The notes under the pieces: model-generated
What the model saw: the letters and a program-made list of their open reading frames with translations, nothing else
Told to the model about the DNA's origin: nothing
The model's database searches: none
Position numbers and translations under genes: made by a program
In this document: one piece after another, positions 1-9,804 of the stretch
Layout of the letters: each line of letters begins with the position of its first letter
Numbering within the stretch: position 1 is the stretch's first letter
Source: Acidovorax sp. 107
GTDB lineage: Bacteria > Pseudomonadota > Gammaproteobacteria > Burkholderiales > Burkholderiaceae_C
Direction of reading: 5' to 3'
DNA: 64,000 nucleotides
NCBI RefSeq assembly: GCF_003058055.1
Contig: NZ_QBTZ01000001.1
Span: forward strand, 250,501 to 314,500

Positions 1-1
1 G

Positions 2-3000
2 ATTGACACGCTGCGTATCGGTATCCCTCTGTACAACGTGTACCTGAACGAGGCCGATGAGTGGTCGCGCCGCCTGGTCACCTGCCTGCAAGAGTGGGCG
101 CTGGAACTGCATGAGCCTCTGCCCGACGTGGCCGTGGCCTTGTCGCATTCTCTGGCCGGCAGTTCCGCCACCGTGGGCTTCACTGCACTGTCCGAAATGG
201 CCCGCATGCTGGAGCACACGCTGCAGCATGTCCAGCTGCAGTCGGGTGGAACCCAGGAGCAGGCAGCGGCCTTCATGGCCGCGGCGGAAGACATCCGCCG
301 CCTGTTGCATCAGTTTGCCGCTGGGTTCCTCAAAGAGCCCAGCCCTGAAGTGCTGGCCCAGCTGCGCCAGATTCTGGAAACCGAGGTGGTCAGCACGCAG
401 TCTCCGCCCGAGGAGGATGCGCAGGCCTATCTCGACGCCGCAGAGCAGGTTGCCTCCCAAGCGCCGGAGGCTGGCTTGCTCACGGTGGACGCAGAACCCG
501 AGGCCGAGCCTGCGGTCCCCGCTGCGCCTGTGCCTGTGGCGGGCCATGTGGCGCCTGCACTGTCTGCGGTCGTTCATGACCACGATCAGCGCATTGACGA
601 TGCCATCGCGCACGCCATTGCATCGATCCCGGACGCCGACGATGACATTGATGCGATCGACGTCATCGACCCCGACCTGTTCCCCATCTTCGAGGAAGAG
701 GCGGCCGAGTTGTTGCCCCAGCTGGGCGGTGCGTTGCGGCAGTGGGCTTCGCGTCCGGACAACCTCAGTGCTCGCAGCGAAGTGTTGCGGGCCCTGCATA
801 CGCTCAAGGGTAGCTCGCGTCTGGCCGGTGCGATGCGCCTCGGTGAAATGGCCCACCGGCTGGAATCTGCGATTGAGCAGCTGGACGTAGAAACCGTCAC
901 CACAGACCAGATCGAGCCGTTGCAAGGCAGTTTCGACGGGTTGCAAGCCAACTTCGACGCGCTGCGCGCCATTGGTCAGAATCCTTCCGACACCGTAGTC
1001 GCCCTGCCGGTCGAGACGGTTCCCGCCTCCCGTGCCAATGTGGCAGACGCGGTCGAGCCCTCGGTCTCTCAACCTGCAGCACCTTCTGTCCGCCCACAGG
1101 CCATCACCGCTCCGGCAGTGCGCCTGCCAGGGCCGTCCCAGTTGGCGCCCCTGCGGGTGGCTGCCAACCAGTCTGTGCGTGTGCGTGCGCAGCTTCTGGA
1201 CCGCTTGGTCAACCAGGCGGGCGAAGTGATGATCAGTCGCTCGCGCCTGGATGCGCGCCTGGGGCAGTTCCGCAGCTCGCTTGTCGATCTGTCGGGCAAC
1301 CTGGACCGCTTGCGCCAACAATTGCGCGACATCGAGGTGCAGGCCGAGTCCCAGATGCAGTCGCGTCTGGCGCTGTCCAAGGATTCTGCAGCGGGCTTCG
1401 ATCCGCTGGAGTTCGACCGCTTCACACGGGTGCAAGAGCTGACCCGCATGATGGCCGAATCGGTCAACGACGTGGCCACGGTGCAGCGCAACCTGCAACG
1501 CGCCATGGAAGGGGCCGAAGACGACCTGATCGCCCAGGGCCGTCAGGCGCGTGAGCTGCAGCGCGATCTGCTGCGCACGCGCATGGTGGAGTTCGAGGGC
1601 ATTGCCGAACGCCTGTATGCCGTGGTGCGCCAGGCCTCCAAGGAGACCGGCAAACAGATCAAGCTGGACATCACCGGCGGCTCCATCGAAATGGACCGTG
1701 GCGTGCTGGACCGCATGACGCCCGCCTTCGAGCATTTGCTGCGCAATTGCGTGGCCCACGGCATCGAAGAGCCTGAAGTGCGTACGGCGGCCGGCAAGCC
1801 GGCGTCGGGCACCATCACGGTGGACCTGCACCACGAAGGCAATGACGTGTCAGTCGAGTTCCGTGATGACGGTGCTGGCCTGAACCTGCCGCGCATCCGC
1901 GAAAAGGCCCTGTCCCAGGGCATCGTGGAACCTGGCGTGGAACTGAGCGATGCCGATGCTGCCAACCTGATCTTCATGCCGGGCTTCTCGACGGCCTCTG
2001 AAGTGACTGGCTTGGCAGGTCGCGGCATCGGCATGGACGTGGTCCGTGCCGAGATCAACGCGCTCGGTGGCCGCATCGAAACCTCCACCGAGGCGGGCAA
2101 GGGCGCGGCGTTCCGCATGGTGCTGCCTCTGACCACGGCGGTGACGCAGGTGGTGATGCTGCGCTCGGGCGACCTGGCGATTGGCGTTCCGGCCAACGTG
2201 GTCGAGATCGTCCGTCGCACCTCGGCCCCCGACCTCGCAGAGGCCTACCGCACCGGTGTGTTTGACGACGGCATGGAGAAAATCCCGTTCTTCTGGTCCG
2301 GCGCTCTGCTGCAGTCCTCTGCACGCAGCACCGAACCTGCAGGCAAGACCCGGCCGGTCGTGATCTTCCGAAGCGCAGCACAGCGCATTGCGATGCACGT
2401 GGACGAAGTGCTGGGCAACCAGGAAGTGGTGGTGAAGAACCTGGGGCCGCAGCTGTCGCGTCTGCCGGGCCTGGCGGGCATGTCCGTGCTGGCCTCGGGT
2501 GCTGTGGTGCTCATCTACAACCCTGTGGCCCTGGCCACCGTGTATGGCGACCAGGTGCGTGCAGCCAGTGCCGACATGGCGCCGGCGCCCGATGCACAAG
2601 GTGTGGCTGGCACGGCCAAGGCCGTGGTGTCGCCCCAGTTGGCGGGCACCAGCCAGGTGCCGTTGGTGCTGGTGGTGGACGACTCCATCACCGTGCGCCG
2701 TGTCACGCAACGTCTGTTGCAGCGCGAAGGTTACCGTGTGGCGCTGGCCGCCGATGGCCTGCAGGCGCTGGAGCGTCTGCAGGAAGAGCGCCCGACGGTG
2801 GTTCTGTCCGACATCGAAATGCCGCGCATGGACGGCTTCGATCTGGCGCGCAACATCCGTGCAGATGGTGCCTTGCGTGATCTGCCCATCATCATGATCA
2901 CCTCGCGCATTGCTGAAAAGCACCGCGAGCATGCGATGGAGCTGGGCGTGAACCACTACCTGGGCAAGCCCTATTCGGACGAAGAGTTGCTGAGCCTGAT

Positions 3001-3040
3001 CCAGCACTACGCCCGCGTCGCGGCAGCTGCAGAGGCCTGA
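2..3040 (+). CDS. pilL: PilL/ChpA-like hybrid chemotaxis histidine kinase, 5' truncated by window edge
   Basis: CheA-type kinase of a Pil-Chp system that controls type IV pilus twitching. The frame is open to the first base, so the true start lies upstream and the visible 1012 codons are the C-terminal part. In order I see an Hpt-like segment with SHSLAGSS, an acidic/Ala-Pro linker, a second Hpt domain with LHTLKGSS (phospho-His near base 797), a dimerisation region, an ATPase domain with N-box HLLRNCVAHG and G-box FRDDGAGL, a CheW-like domain, and a C-terminal receiver (DDS near base 2680, phosphoacceptor Asp in VLSDIEMPRMDG, Lys in GKPYS). Receiver fusion and multiple Hpt domains favour PilL/ChpA over plain CheA. 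pilU follows 109 bp downstream, which fits a motility role. Confidence 0.88.
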   Translation: MDTLRIGIPLYNVYLNEADEWSRRLVTCLQEWALELHEPLPDVAVALSHSLAGSSATVGFTALSEMARMLEHTLQHVQLQSGGTQEQAAAFMAAAEDIRRLLHQFAAGFLKEPSPEVLAQLRQILETEVVSTQSPPEEDAQAYLDAAEQVASQAPEAGLLTVDAEPEAEPAVPAAPVPVAGHVAPALSAVVHDHDQRIDDAIAHAIASIPDADDDIDAIDVIDPDLFPIFEEEAAELLPQLGGALRQWASRPDNLSARSEVLRALHTLKGSSRLAGAMRLGEMAHRLESAIEQLDVETVTTDQIEPLQGSFDGLQANFDALRAIGQNPSDTVVALPVETVPASRANVADAVEPSVSQPAAPSVRPQAITAPAVRLPGPSQLAPLRVAANQSVRVRAQLLDRLVNQAGEVMISRSRLDARLGQFRSSLVDLSGNLDRLRQQLRDIEVQAESQMQSRLALSKDSAAGFDPLEFDRFTRVQELTRMMAESVNDVATVQRNLQRAMEGAEDDLIAQGRQARELQRDLLRTRMVEFEGIAERLYAVVRQASKETGKQIKLDITGGSIEMDRGVLDRMTPAFEHLLRNCVAHGIEEPEVRTAAGKPASGTITVDLHHEGNDVSVEFRDDGAGLNLPRIREKALSQGIVEPGVELSDADAANLIFMPGFSTASEVTGLAGRGIGMDVVRAEINALGGRIETSTEAGKGAAFRMVLPLTTAVTQVVMLRSGDLAIGVPANVVEIVRRTSAPDLAEAYRTGVFDDGMEKIPFFWSGALLQSSARSTEPAGKTRPVVIFRSAAQRIAMHVDEVLGNQEVVVKNLGPQLSRLPGLAGMSVLASGAVVLIYNPVALATVYGDQVRAASADMAPAPDAQGVAGTAKAVVSPQLAGTSQVPLVLVVDDSITVRRVTQRLLQREGYRVALAADGLQALERLQEERPTVVLSDIEMPRMDGFDLARNIRADGALRDLPIIMITSRIAEKHREHAMELGVNHYLGKPYSDEELLSLIQHYARVAAAAEA

Positions 3041-3149
3041 CGCCATGCAGGACCACTCCCGGCCCGGCGGTATTGCGCGGGTGGGGAGTGCCCCGCTACC
3101 AACTTTGTCCATGCCCCGTGCGTGGACCCCTGCGGCCTGAGTCTGCCCG

Positions 3150-4322
3150 ATGGACCCGCTGGACCCTGCCCGTCCCTCCGACCCCCGGCTGCTGGCCTGC
3201 CTGGCGCTGGTGGCACGTGAGCGCGCGTCTGACCTGTTCTTGCTGGCGGGCGCGGCGCCCACCATCAAGCGCCAGGGCGCGTTTGTGCCCATCACCCAGC
3301 AGGTCCTGGCGCCCAGCGATGTGCGAGAGATGGCCTATTCCATCTTGCGCGACGCCCAACGCAAGGAGTTCGAAGCCACGATGGAGTGCGACCTCTCGCT
3401 GCAGACCGCCGAGGGTGAGCGCTTTCGCGTGAACGTGCACATGCAGCGGGGGCAGGTCGGCATGGTGATCCGCCATGTGATTGCCCGGATTCCGACGCTG
3501 GAAGAGCTGGGGCTGCCGCCCGTGATCCAGCGGCTGGCGTTCCTCAAAGGGGGGCTGGTGTTGACGGTGGGGGCTGCAGGCTCGGGCAAGACCACCACCC
3601 TCGCGGCCTTGCTGGACCATCGCAATACCCATACCGGCGGGCACATCCTCACGGTGGAGGACCCCATCGAGTATTTGCACACGCACAAGAAATCGCTGGT
3701 GACGCAGCGCGAGGTGGGTCTCGATACCCTGTCCTACGACGAAGCACTGCGCCGTGCCATGCGCGAGGCGCCCAACGTGATCATGATCGGCGAGATCCGT
3801 GACCGGGCCACCATGCAGCATGCGCTGCACTATGCGGAGTCCGGCCATCTGTGTGTGTCCACCCTGCACGCCAACAATGCCAATCAGGCGGTGCAGCGCA
3901 TCGTGAATTTCTTCCCCGAGGACGCCCACCGCCAGCTGCTCATGGACCTGTCGCTCAACCTGCGGGCAGTGGTAGCGCAGCGCCTGGTACAAGGCCTGGC
4001 GGGCCGCCTGGTGCCCGCGACCGAGATCATGCTGCTCACACCCTATGTGTCCGAACTGATCCAGAAGGGCCAGATCGACGAGCTCAAGACCGCCATCACC
4101 CGCAGTGGCGAGCAGGGCATGTGGAGTTTTGACCAGTCACTGCTGGGCATGGTGGAGGCGGGCGCTATATCGCCCGAAGAAGCCATTGCCAACGCCGACA
4201 ACCGCACCGATGTGCGCCTGCGGCTGCGGCTGGCTGCGGGCGCATCGCTGGGCGGCGACGGCATGCAGATGGCGCCGGAGGAACCCCCGCCCAGTGATCC
4301 GCCACCGCCGGGGCATCGCTGA
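3150..4322 (+). CDS. pilU: PilT/PilU family type IV pilus retraction ATPase
   Basis: Hexameric cytoplasmic ATPase that assists PilT in pilus retraction. The 390-aa product has Walker A GAAGSGKTTT (about residues 140-149), an Asp box beginning TVEDPIEY, Walker B IMIGEIRD and a His box STLHANNA. The length, the divergent C-terminus (AITRSGEQGMWSFDQSL) and a proline-rich tail point to PilU rather than PilT; this subfamily choice is by recollection of the family. The ATG at 3150 gives the expected N-terminal SDLFLLAGAAP segment. It lies just downstream of the pilL-like kinase on the same strand. Confidence 0.85.
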   Translation: MDPLDPARPSDPRLLACLALVARERASDLFLLAGAAPTIKRQGAFVPITQQVLAPSDVREMAYSILRDAQRKEFEATMECDLSLQTAEGERFRVNVHMQRGQVGMVIRHVIARIPTLEELGLPPVIQRLAFLKGGLVLTVGAAGSGKTTTLAALLDHRNTHTGGHILTVEDPIEYLHTHKKSLVTQREVGLDTLSYDEALRRAMREAPNVIMIGEIRDRATMQHALHYAESGHLCVSTLHANNANQAVQRIVNFFPEDAHRQLLMDLSLNLRAVVAQRLVQGLAGRLVPATEIMLLTPYVSELIQKGQIDELKTAITRSGEQGMWSFDQSLLGMVEAGAISPEEAIANADNRTDVRLRLRLAAGASLGGDGMQMAPEEPPPSDPPPPGHR

Positions 4323-4376
4323 CCTCACCCTGGTGCGGCTTCAGCCGCAGGGCCTGGCCCCAGGCGTGGCACGGCA

Positions 4377-5861
4377 TCAGCCCGCAGCCGTCTTCACCAC
4401 CGCATACCGCTCCAGCGTGCGCTGCCGCGCGGCGTCGTGCTCCACCACGGGTCGGGGGTAAGTGTCTCCCAGGCGCACGTCAGCTTCCTGCAGCTCCAGC
4501 GGGCGCGCGAGCCAGGGGGCGTGGAGTGCCTTGGTGGGGAGCGCAGCGAGCTGGGGCAGGTAGCGACGGATGAACTTGCCCTCCGGGTCGAACTTCTCGC
4601 TCTGGCTCACCGGGTTGAAGATGCGGAAATACGGCTGGGCATCGCACCCGCTGGAGCTGGCCCACTGCCAGCCGCCGTTGTTGGCGGCCAAGTCGAAGTC
4701 ATTGAGGTGGGTGGCAAAGTAGGCCTCGCCCCGGCGCCAGTCGATGCCCAGGTCTTTCACCAGAAAGCTCGCCACCACCATGCGCAGGCGGTTGTGCATG
4801 TAGCCCGTCTGGTTGATCTGCGCCATGGCCGCATCCACCAGCGGGTAGCCGGTGCGGCCCTCGCACCAGGCGGCAAACAGCGCATCGGCCTCGGGGCCGG
4901 TCTCCCAGGCGATTGCGTCGTAGGCCGGCTTGAAGCTCTGGCCCACCACATGCGGGTGGTGGTGCAGGATCTGGAAGTAGAAGTCCCGCCAGATCAGTTC
5001 GCTGAGCCAGGTCGTGGCGCCCGGGTTACCCTCCAGCATCAGGCGGTGCGCCGTGCGCGCCAGCAAGCGCGGCGAGATGGTTCCAAACCGCAGGTGCACG
5101 CTGAGGTAGCTGGGGCCCTTTACCGCCGGAAAATTGCGCGTGTCCTCATAGCGTTCGATGCGGCCCAGAAAATCGTCAAACAGCTGCTGTGCGCCCTGAG
5201 CGCCCGTGGGCAGGCGCAGCTGGGACAGCGCTGTGGGCTCAAACCCGAGGTCCTGCAAGGTGGGCACGGGCTGGCAATGGCCTTGCGGTCGCGCCGCCAG
5301 ATGGTGGGCATGGCGCTCCACCGGATAGCTCTTGAGCTGGAACGCATCGATCTTCTTGAGCCATGCATTCTTGTACGGCGTGAACACGCTGTACGGGTTC
5401 CCCGTCTGCGTCAGCACCTCGCTGCGCTCCAGCAGGGTATGGTCCTTGAAAGTGTGAAAGGCCTTGCCTGCGGCCGCCAGGCGCGTGCGGACCAGGCGGT
5501 CGCGGTCCAGCGCCTGGGGTTCGTCATCGTGGTTGGTAAAGACGGCCTGCACGTCCAGGGCGCTGGCCAGCGCCGGAATGGCGTCGCTGGCCACCGCGTG
5601 CCACACGATGAGGCCGCCCCGTTCCTGCCCCGAAAGCGTGTGCAGGGTGTCGTCCAGTTCCACCAGCGACTCCCGGATGAACTCCACCCGCCGGTCGGCG
5701 CGGGGCAGGGCGCCGAGGATGTCCTTGTCAAATACAAAGGCGCAGAACACCTGTTCGCAGCGCGTCAGCGCGTGGTACAGGGCGGCCTGGTCGTGCGCAC
5801 GCAGATCGCGGCGGAACCAGACCAGGCCACGGGGGTAAGTGGGCTCGGGGGAGGGGGGCAT
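4377..5861 (-). CDS. phrB: deoxyribodipyrimidine photo-lyase
   Basis: Light-driven repair of cyclobutane pyrimidine dimers using FAD and an antenna cofactor. The 494-aa product starts MPPSPEPTYPRGLVWFRRDLR, the typical N-terminal photolyase signature, and has the C-terminal FAD-binding part with GRTGYPLVDAAMAQ, YMHNRLRM and WASSSGCDAQPYFRIFNP. The ATG at 5861 was chosen over the longer open frame because the family motif begins right after it and an upstream extension would run into yqgE. It is convergent with pilU and divergent from yqgE, with only 21 bp between the two start codons. Confidence 0.93.
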   Translation of the reverse strand: MPPSPEPTYPRGLVWFRRDLRAHDQAALYHALTRCEQVFCAFVFDKDILGALPRADRRVEFIRESLVELDDTLHTLSGQERGGLIVWHAVASDAIPALASALDVQAVFTNHDDEPQALDRDRLVRTRLAAAGKAFHTFKDHTLLERSEVLTQTGNPYSVFTPYKNAWLKKIDAFQLKSYPVERHAHHLAARPQGHCQPVPTLQDLGFEPTALSQLRLPTGAQGAQQLFDDFLGRIERYEDTRNFPAVKGPSYLSVHLRFGTISPRLLARTAHRLMLEGNPGATTWLSELIWRDFYFQILHHHPHVVGQSFKPAYDAIAWETGPEADALFAAWCEGRTGYPLVDAAMAQINQTGYMHNRLRMVVASFLVKDLGIDWRRGEAYFATHLNDFDLAANNGGWQWASSSGCDAQPYFRIFNPVSQSEKFDPEGKFIRRYLPQLAALPTKALHAPWLARPLELQEADVRLGDTYPRPVVEHDAARQRTLERYAVVKTAAG

Positions 5862-5882
5862 GTTCACCGTTAAAATTGCGAG

Positions 5883-6482
5883 ATGTCTTTCGATTCTGCG
5901 CCCATCAACCTGACGCATCACTTCCTGATCGCGATGCCCGGCCTGGAAGATGAGTCTTTTGCGCGTAGCGTCGTGTATCTGTGTGAGCACGGCGAGCGCG
6001 GTGCGCTCGGCCTCATCATCAACAAGCCCACCGACATCACCCTCAAGGGCCTGTTCGACAAGGTGGACCTGTCCCTGCGCCGTGAGGACCTCACCACGGC
6101 GCCCGTCTTCCAGGGGGGGCCGGTGCAGACCGAGCGCGGCTTCGTGCTGCACGAGCCCATGCTGACGAACAGCGCGGACACGGACGAGTCGGCCTACGCG
6201 TCCACCATGACCATCCCGGGCGGGCTAGAGATGACCACCTCCAAGGACGTGCTCGAAGCGCTGTCCACGGGGGCAGGCCCGCGCCGCGTGCTCATCACGC
6301 TGGGCTACTCGTCGTGGGGTGAGGGGCAGCTCGAATCCGAGCTGGCCGAGAACGCCTGGCTCACCGTGGCGGCTGATCTGTCGGTGATCTTCGACACCCC
6401 CGTGCCCGAGCGCTACGACCGGGCCTTGTCGCTGCTGGGCCTGAAGGCCTGGATGCTGTCGCCCGAGGCGGGGCACGCATGA
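5883..6482 (+). CDS. yqgE: YqgE/AlgH family protein
   Basis: The 199-aa product belongs to the YqgE/AlgH (UPF0301) family, whose biochemical role is unclear; AlgH was first linked to alginate regulation in Pseudomonas. The family signatures HHFLIAMPGLEDESFARSVVYLCEH and GALGLIINKP appear at residues 10-55 (given here in part), with VFQGGPVQTERGFVLH in the middle and LITLGYSSWGEGQLESEL near residue 140. It overlaps ruvX by 4 bp (ATGA), so the two are very likely cotranscribed, as is common in proteobacteria. Confidence 0.93.
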   Translation: MSFDSAPINLTHHFLIAMPGLEDESFARSVVYLCEHGERGALGLIINKPTDITLKGLFDKVDLSLRREDLTTAPVFQGGPVQTERGFVLHEPMLTNSADTDESAYASTMTIPGGLEMTTSKDVLEALSTGAGPRRVLITLGYSSWGEGQLESELAENAWLTVAADLSVIFDTPVPERYDRALSLLGLKAWMLSPEAGHA

Positions 6483-6910
6483 CCGGTTCGCCCGCTCAGC
6501 CCATCCAGCCGCCAGCCGTTCCTGCGCATTTCCAGACCTTTCTTGCTTTTGACTTTGGCCTCAAGCGCACGGGCGTGGCCTCGGGCAACCGCATGCTCAA
6601 GAGCGCCACACCACAGCGCACCATCCAGGCCGAGGGCGACGCCCGTTTTGCCCAGGTGGCCGAGCGCATCAAGGAGTGGCAGCCCGACGCGCTGGTGATC
6701 GGCGTGCCTTACCACCCCGACGGCGCGAGCCACGAAAACACTGCACGCGCGCTCAAGTTCGGCCGCCAACTGCGCGGGCGGTTTGGCTTGCAGGTGTTCG
6801 AGGTGGACGAACGCTACAGCACCACCGAGGCCATTGCGGGTGGTGCCAAGGATGCCGACGCAGCGTCGGCCTGCATCATCCTGGAACAGTTTTTGAGGAA
6901 TCTCCCATGA
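6479..6910 (+). CDS. ruvX: putative Holliday junction resolvase RuvX (YqgF family)
   Basis: RNase H-fold nuclease family implicated in Holliday junction resolution and pre-16S rRNA 5'-end processing. The 143-aa product has the N-terminal FLAFDFGLKRTGVASGN motif with the first catalytic Asp, a middle IGVPYHPDG segment with ARALKFGRQLRGRFG, and EVDERYSTTEA plus a C-terminal KDADAASACIILEQFL with the last acidic residues. The start overlaps the end of yqgE by 4 bp and the end overlaps pyrR by 4 bp. Confidence 0.93.
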   Translation: MTGSPAQPIQPPAVPAHFQTFLAFDFGLKRTGVASGNRMLKSATPQRTIQAEGDARFAQVAERIKEWQPDALVIGVPYHPDGASHENTARALKFGRQLRGRFGLQVFEVDERYSTTEAIAGGAKDADAASACIILEQFLRNLP

Positions 6911-7428
6911 CCACCCCCTCCCCCGGCATGTCCGGCAGCCTGGTGCTCGACGCCGAGGCGTTGTACCGCGAGCTGCTGCGCGGCGTGCGCAGCATGCTCA
7001 CCCCCACCACGCGCCTGGCAGGCATTGCCTCGGGCGGTGCCTGGCTGGCCGAGCGTCTGCAAAAAGACCTGGGCCTGGAAGGGCCCGCCGGTGTGCTCTC
7101 GTCGGTCATGCACCGCGACGACTTCGCGCAGCGCGGTCTGTCGGCCAGCGCACAGACCGCGCTGCCGTTTGATGTGAACGGCGCCGACGTGCTGGTGCTG
7201 GACGACGTGCTCTACACCGGCCGCACCATCCGCGCCGTGCTCAACGAGCTGTTCGACTACGGCCGCCCCGCCAGCGTGCGCCTGGCCGTGCTGGTGGACC
7301 GGGGCGGGCGCGAGTTGCCTGTGCAAGCCGACTTTGCTGCCGCACGCGTGGCCTTGCCTGCCGCGCAGTCGCTGGCCCTGGCCCGCGACGATAGCGGCAC
7401 CTTCCAATTCCAAGTCAAAGAGGCCTGA
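6907..7428 (+). CDS. pyrR: PyrR: pyrimidine regulator / uracil phosphoribosyltransferase
   Basis: The 173-aa product belongs to the type I phosphoribosyltransferase family. The PRPP-binding motif [21 protein letters not shown] lies around residues 96-116 (first 20 residues are the signature) with [14 protein letters not shown] after it. In Gram-positives PyrR is an RNA-binding attenuator; in proteobacteria it sits beside pyrB and may act in regulation or salvage. I saw no clear attenuator upstream. The ATG at 6907 overlaps the ruvX stop and is followed 2 bp after its own stop by pyrB, which fixes this as one operon. Confidence 0.93.
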   Translation: MTTPSPGMSGSLVLDAEALYRELLRGVRSMLTPTTRLAGIASGGAWLAERLQKDLGLEGPAGVLSSVMHRDDFAQRGLSASAQTALPFDVNGADVLVLDDVLYTGRTIRAVLNELFDYGRPASVRLAVLVDRGGRELPVQADFAAARVALPAAQSLALARDDSGTFQFQVKEA

Positions 7429-7430
7429 CC

Positions 7431-8393
7431 GTGCTGCACAAGCGCAATCCCCAACTCAACGGCAACGGCGAACTCATCCACCTGCTGTCCATCGAAGGGC
7501 TGCCGCGCGACATCGTCACGCACATCCTCGACACGGCGGCCAACTTCGTGAGCGTGAACGACCGCGAAGTGAAAAAGGTGCCCCTGCTGCGCGGCAAGAG
7601 CGTGTTCAACCTGTTCTTCGAGAACAGCACGCGCACCCGCACCACCTTCGAGATCGCGGCCAAGCGCCTGTCGGCCGACGTGATCAACCTGGACATCGCG
7701 CGCAGCTCGGCCAGCAAGGGCGAGTCGCTGCTCGACACCATCGCCAACCTCTCGGCCATGGCTGCCGATTTGTTCGTGGTGCGGCACAGCGAGTCGGGCG
7801 CGCCGTACCTGATTGCGCAGCATGTGGCGCCCCATGTGCACGTGATCAACGCCGGCGATGGCCGCCATGCCCACCCCACGCAGGGGCTGCTGGACATGTA
7901 CACCATCCGCCACTACAAGAAGGACTTCAGCAACCTCACCGTGGCCATCGTGGGCGACGTGCTGCACTCGCGCGTGGCGCGCTCCGACATCCACGGCCTG
8001 ACCACCCTGGGCTGCGCCGAAGTGCGCGTGGTGGGCCCGCGCACCCTGGTGCCGTCGGACATGGCGCAGATGGGCGTGCGCGTGTGCCACACGCTCGAAG
8101 AGGGCATCAAGGATGCCGACGTGGTCATCATGCTGCGCCTGCAGAACGAGCGGATGAGCGGCGCGCTGCTGCCGTCCAGCCAGGAATACTTCAAGAGCTT
8201 TGGCCTCACGCAGGAGAAGCTGCAACTGGCCAAGCCCGACGCCATCGTCATGCACCCCGGCCCCATCAACCGCGGCGTGGAGATCGACTCCGCCGTGGTC
8301 GATGGCAAGCAAAGCGTGATCCTGCCGCAGGTGACCTTCGGCATCGCGGTGCGCATGGCAGTGATGTCCATCGTCGCGGGGAATGAAGCGTGA
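7431..8393 (+). CDS. pyrB: aspartate carbamoyltransferase catalytic subunit
   Basis: Catalyses carbamoyl phosphate + L-aspartate to N-carbamoyl-L-aspartate, the first committed step of pyrimidine synthesis. The 320-aa product carries the carbamoyl-phosphate-binding [12 protein letters not shown] motif, the 80s loop ([12 protein letters not shown]), [11 protein letters not shown], and the aspartate-binding MLRLQNERM and [12 protein letters not shown] segments. The start codon is GTG, 2 bp after the pyrR stop. Its partner is most likely the inactive dihydroorotase homologue just downstream, as in Pseudomonas-type dodecameric ATCase. No pyrI-like regulatory subunit is nearby. Confidence 0.96.
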   Translation: MLHKRNPQLNGNGELIHLLSIEGLPRDIVTHILDTAANFVSVNDREVKKVPLLRGKSVFNLFFENSTRTRTTFEIAAKRLSADVINLDIARSSASKGESLLDTIANLSAMAADLFVVRHSESGAPYLIAQHVAPHVHVINAGDGRHAHPTQGLLDMYTIRHYKKDFSNLTVAIVGDVLHSRVARSDIHGLTTLGCAEVRVVGPRTLVPSDMAQMGVRVCHTLEEGIKDADVVIMLRLQNERMSGALLPSSQEYFKSFGLTQEKLQLAKPDAIVMHPGPINRGVEIDSAVVDGKQSVILPQVTFGIAVRMAVMSIVAGNEA

Positions 8394-8408
8394 CCCATCG
8401 GGTGAATG

Positions 8409-8465
8409 CTCCTGTTTTAATAGCTGCTAGCGCATATATCACCGGCGCTATCGGCCTATTTGACT
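8409..8465 (+). repeat. dispersed intergenic repeat, copy A (pyrB-pyrX spacer)
   Basis: Contains TTTTAATAGCTGCTAGCGCA followed by a GGCGCTATCGGCC-type segment. It matches four other copies in the window (near 11.98, 28.28, 35.15 and 38.50 kb) with the shared core ATAGCTG..AGCGCATAT..CTAGCGCT..GGCC. Here it sits inside an operon, so it would be transcribed. Confidence 0.65.
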
Positions 8466-8472
8466 TGAAATC

Positions 8473-9768
8473 ATGAAGATACTGATCCAAAACGGCCGGG
8501 TGATCGACCCCGCTTCGGGCCTTGACCAGACCTGTGACATCGCCATTGCTGCAGGCCGCATCGTGGGGGTCAACCGCGTGCCGCCCGACTTTGCGCCCAA
8601 GCGCGTGGTGGATGCCACGGGCTGCATCGTGCTGCCTGGCCTGGTGGATCTGGCGGCGCGCCTGCGCGAGCCCGGCCACGAGCACGAAGGCATGCTCGAA
8701 TCCGAAATGGCCGCCGCCGTGGCCGGTGGCGTGACCAGCCTGGTCTGCCCGCCCGACACCGACCCCGTGCTGGACGAGCCCGGCCTGGTGGAGATGCTCA
8801 AGTTCCGCGCCGAGAAGCTGCACCAGTCGCGCCTTTTTCCGCTCGGGGCGCTCACGCGCAACCTGGCGGGCGAGGTGCTCACCGAGATGGCCGAGCTGAC
8901 CGAGTCCGGCTGCGTGGGCTTTGGCCAGGCCGAGGTGCCGCTGGCCAGCACCCAGGTGCTGCAGCGCGCGCTGCAGTACGCCGCCACCTTTGGCTACACC
9001 GTGTGGCTGCGTCCGCAAGAGATGCACCTGGGCAAGGGCGTGGCTGCCAGCGGTGCGCTGGCCACGCGGCTGGGCCTGTCGGGCGTGCCCGTGGCGGCCG
9101 AGACCATTGCGCTGCACACCATTTTTGAACTGCTCAAGACCACCGGCGCACGCGTGCACCTGTGCCGCCTGAGCAGCGCTGCGGGTGTCGAGCTGGTGCG
9201 CCGCGCCAAGGCCGAGGGCCTCAAGGTCACCTGCGACATCAGCATCAACACGCTGCACCTCACCGAAAACGACATCGGCTTCTTCGACAGCCGCGCGCGC
9301 CTGACCCCGCCGCTGCGCCAGCAGCGCGATCGCGATGCCCTGAGCGCGGCGCTGCTCGATGGCACCATCGACGCGCTGGTGTCCGACCACACCCCCGTCG
9401 ATGAAGATGCCAAGACCTTGCCGTTCGCCGAGGCCGAACCCGGCGCCACGGGCCTGGAGCTGCTGCTGTCGCTCGCGCTCAAGTGGTCGCAGGACAGCGG
9501 CGTGCCTTTGCAGCGCGCGCTGGCTGTGGTCACTGCCGAGCCCGCACGCGTGCTGGGCAATGCGCTGGGCACCTTGCAGGCCAGCGTAGGTCAGATCGTG
9601 GAAGGTGGCGTGGGTGACCTCTGCATCTTCGACCCGCAGGCCGCGTGGACGGTGCAGGACGACGCGCTCGCCAGCCAGGGCAAGCACACGCCGTTCTCGG
9701 GCTATGAACTGCCCGGCCGTGTGCGCATGACCCTGGTCGGCGGACAGGTCGCTTTTGACCGGGGCTGA
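8473..9768 (+). CDS. pyrX: catalytically inactive dihydroorotase-like subunit of ATCase (PyrX/PyrC')
   Basis: The 431-aa product is an amidohydrolase-fold protein aligned along its length with class I dihydroorotase. Several zinc ligands are missing: the usual DxHxHLREPG is here DLAARLREPG (about residues 60-69), the HxxHxS-type strand reads HLCRLSS, the PHHL segment reads NTLHL, and SDH.PH reads SDHTPV. Established work on Pseudomonas pyrBC' shows such a protein is structural and needed for ATCase assembly. It follows pyrB after 79 bp that contain one copy of the dispersed repeat. A true pyrC must be elsewhere. Confidence 0.88.
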   Translation: MKILIQNGRVIDPASGLDQTCDIAIAAGRIVGVNRVPPDFAPKRVVDATGCIVLPGLVDLAARLREPGHEHEGMLESEMAAAVAGGVTSLVCPPDTDPVLDEPGLVEMLKFRAEKLHQSRLFPLGALTRNLAGEVLTEMAELTESGCVGFGQAEVPLASTQVLQRALQYAATFGYTVWLRPQEMHLGKGVAASGALATRLGLSGVPVAAETIALHTIFELLKTTGARVHLCRLSSAAGVELVRRAKAEGLKVTCDISINTLHLTENDIGFFDSRARLTPPLRQQRDRDALSAALLDGTIDALVSDHTPVDEDAKTLPFAEAEPGATGLELLLSLALKWSQDSGVPLQRALAVVTAEPARVLGNALGTLQASVGQIVEGGVGDLCIFDPQAAWTVQDDALASQGKHTPFSGYELPGRVRMTLVGGQVAFDRG

Positions 9769-9804
9769 CGTGGCGCGCTGCAGCCAGGCCCAGGGCCGGG
9801 CCTT

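Noticed and set aside
4437..5873. 478-codon plus-strand frame over the photolyase
   Set aside because: Antisense shadow; the photolyase reading has full family motifs.
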